DNA of 6,015 nt from Bacillota bacterium (GTDB lineage Bacteria > Bacillota_I > Bacilli_A > MOL361 > Turicibacteraceae), in contig DNGE01000018.1 of NCBI GenBank assembly GCA_003486705.1, positions 1,290-7,304 of the forward strand, in the 5' to 3' direction. Made by a program: the position numbers and the translations under genes. The notes under the pieces are model-generated. The model saw nothing but the letters and a program-made list of their open reading frames with translations, was not told the DNA's origin and did not search any database. Shown here one piece after another: positions 5,395 to 6,015 of this stretch. Each line of letters starts with the position of its first letter. The first letter of the stretch is position 1.

Positions 5395-5523
5395 ATGATA
5401 AGAAGTAAAATGTTTTTATCTAAAATATAAGGAATAAGTGTGTAATCGAGTGAAGAAATTGAGGCATTAGACAGGCTGCCTATCCATTTACCAGGCATTG
5501 CGTTCGTGGGAACTTTAAGTTAA
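5395..5523 (+). other. Short stop-interrupted frame in the cls leader (leader peptide or gene remnant)
   Basis: GAGGGGG (5379-5385) lies nine bases before ATG 5395, which opens MIRSKMFLSKI and stops at TAA 5428-5430. The same frame has a second TAA at 5443-5445 and then stays open for 25 codons (ending LPIHLPGIAFVGTLS) to TAA at 5521. Either the 11-residue peptide is a real leader upstream of cls, or this is the remnant of a small protein of about 42 residues. I do not recognise the sequence. Confidence 0.3.
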
Positions 5524-5576
5524 AATAAATAGGTAGAGTCATTTAATTGGAAATTTAAGGGAGAAACAAATTTATT

Positions 5577-6015
5577 ATGAAGAAAGTATTTAAAATTTTA
5601 TTTAGCCGTATGTTTATGACAATCCTTATATTAGTTGCCCAACTGGCTTTATTCTTTTATGCCATTTGGGAGTTATCAAATTATTTTATCTATTTTTATA
5701 TTGCGTTAACTTTATTAAGTATCTTTGTCATCTTTAAACTAATGTCAAAATCGTTAAATCCAAGTTATAAGTTAGTTTGGTTTTTAGTTATTTTATTATT
5801 CCCAGGTTTTGGTGGGTTAATTTATGTCATGTATGGAACTCGTCGGATGAGTAAAAAAGATGAAGAAAAGATGTTACTTGCAACAAACTTGACACAGCCT
5901 CATATTTATGATGATAATTATCTTTTAGAAGAAATAAAAAAAATGGATAAAAGTGTTTTTAATCAAGCATCGTATTTAAGCCGTTATTCAACCTATCCAC
6001 TGCAGACTAATACGA
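5577..6015 (+). CDS. cls: Cardiolipin synthase, 5' part (runs off right edge)
   Basis: The first 146 codons are present. The product is the membrane enzyme that makes cardiolipin from two phosphatidylglycerols. Hydrophobic segments lie at about 13-31 and 36-55, then comes the PLDc_N signature NPSYKLVWFLVILLFPGFGG followed by LIYVMYGTRRMSKK (61-94). The stretch QASYLSRYSTYPLQTNT (130-146) matches the linker before the first phospholipase-D half in Firmicute Cls proteins. Both HKD active sites would lie beyond the window, so an intact gene cannot be confirmed. AAGGGAG (5557-5563) is 13 bases before ATG 5577, longer than ideal, but there is no other start in this frame close by. It is divergent from the coat operon and has its own promoter candidate. 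Cardiolipin is enriched in spore-forming septa, so the neighbourhood is suggestive only. Confidence 0.9.
   Translation, partial: MKKVFKILFSRMFMTILILVAQLALFFYAIWELSNYFIYFYIALTLLSIFVIFKLMSKSLNPSYKLVWFLVILLFPGFGGLIYVMYGTRRMSKKDEEKMLLATNLTQPHIYDDNYLLEEIKKMDKSVFNQASYLSRYSTYPLQTNT

Larger units (their letters stand above)
5247..5576. other. Divergent intergenic region between coat operon and cardiolipin synthase gene
   Basis: This stretch holds candidate promoters for both directions and, on the plus strand, a short stop-interrupted frame (5395-5523) with a strong Shine-Dalgarno. I see no RNA gene, riboswitch match or terminator in it. Confidence 0.5.

Noticed and set aside
5431..5520. Possible T-box or other riboswitch before cls
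   Set aside because: No T-box sequence, specifier stem or antiterminator/terminator pair could be seen, and cls is not a usual target.

Overview
The window looks like chromosome from a low-GC, endospore-forming Bacillota. The DNA is strongly AT-rich, ribosome binding sites are strong GGAGG-type, and terminators are short hairpins with T-runs. Two tandem genes encode CotX/CotV-type spore coat proteins, and one partial gene sits behind a near-perfect forespore-type (sigma-G) promoter. A Turicibacter-like or Bacillus-like host is plausible, but this rests on impression and not on a search.

Layout from left to right. A partial membrane-protein gene runs off the left edge on the minus strand (1-295). 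It is divergent from a plus-strand gene for a DUF92/TMEM19-family membrane protein (427-1227). A bidirectional terminator separates that gene from a convergent 59-residue hydrophilic protein (1284-1463, minus), which may be a spore protein. About 560 bases without a convincing gene follow (1536-2098), holding strong Shine-Dalgarno sequences that lead nowhere, a good TTGACA promoter and a hairpin. Next come a sigma-70-family factor (2113-3111, plus) with its own terminator and a pirin-family cupin (3335-4039, plus) with its own promoter. A long bidirectional terminator separates the pirin gene from a minus-strand spore-coat operon. In transcription order this holds a stop-interrupted first ORF (5246-5004), a CotX-like gene (4964-4575) and a second CotX-like gene (4535-4152), with identical 39-base gaps between members. 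After a divergent intergenic region of about 330 bases, the 5' part of a cardiolipin synthase gene (5577 onward, plus) runs off the right edge.

Three start codons were moved inward. DUF92 starts at ATG 427, the pirin at GTG 3335, and the two coat genes at ATG 4535 and 4964. Each choice is set by Shine-Dalgarno spacing, and the pirin also by family alignment.

Sporulation is the common thread for the left partial gene, possibly the 59-residue gene, and the coat operon. The DUF92 protein, the pirin and cardiolipin synthase look like independent single-gene housekeeping or stress units. I found no RNA gene, CRISPR array, insertion sequence or clear new multi-gene system. The most interesting points are the interrupted first ORF of the coat operon with its in-frame C9 tract, and the forespore-type promoter on the left.
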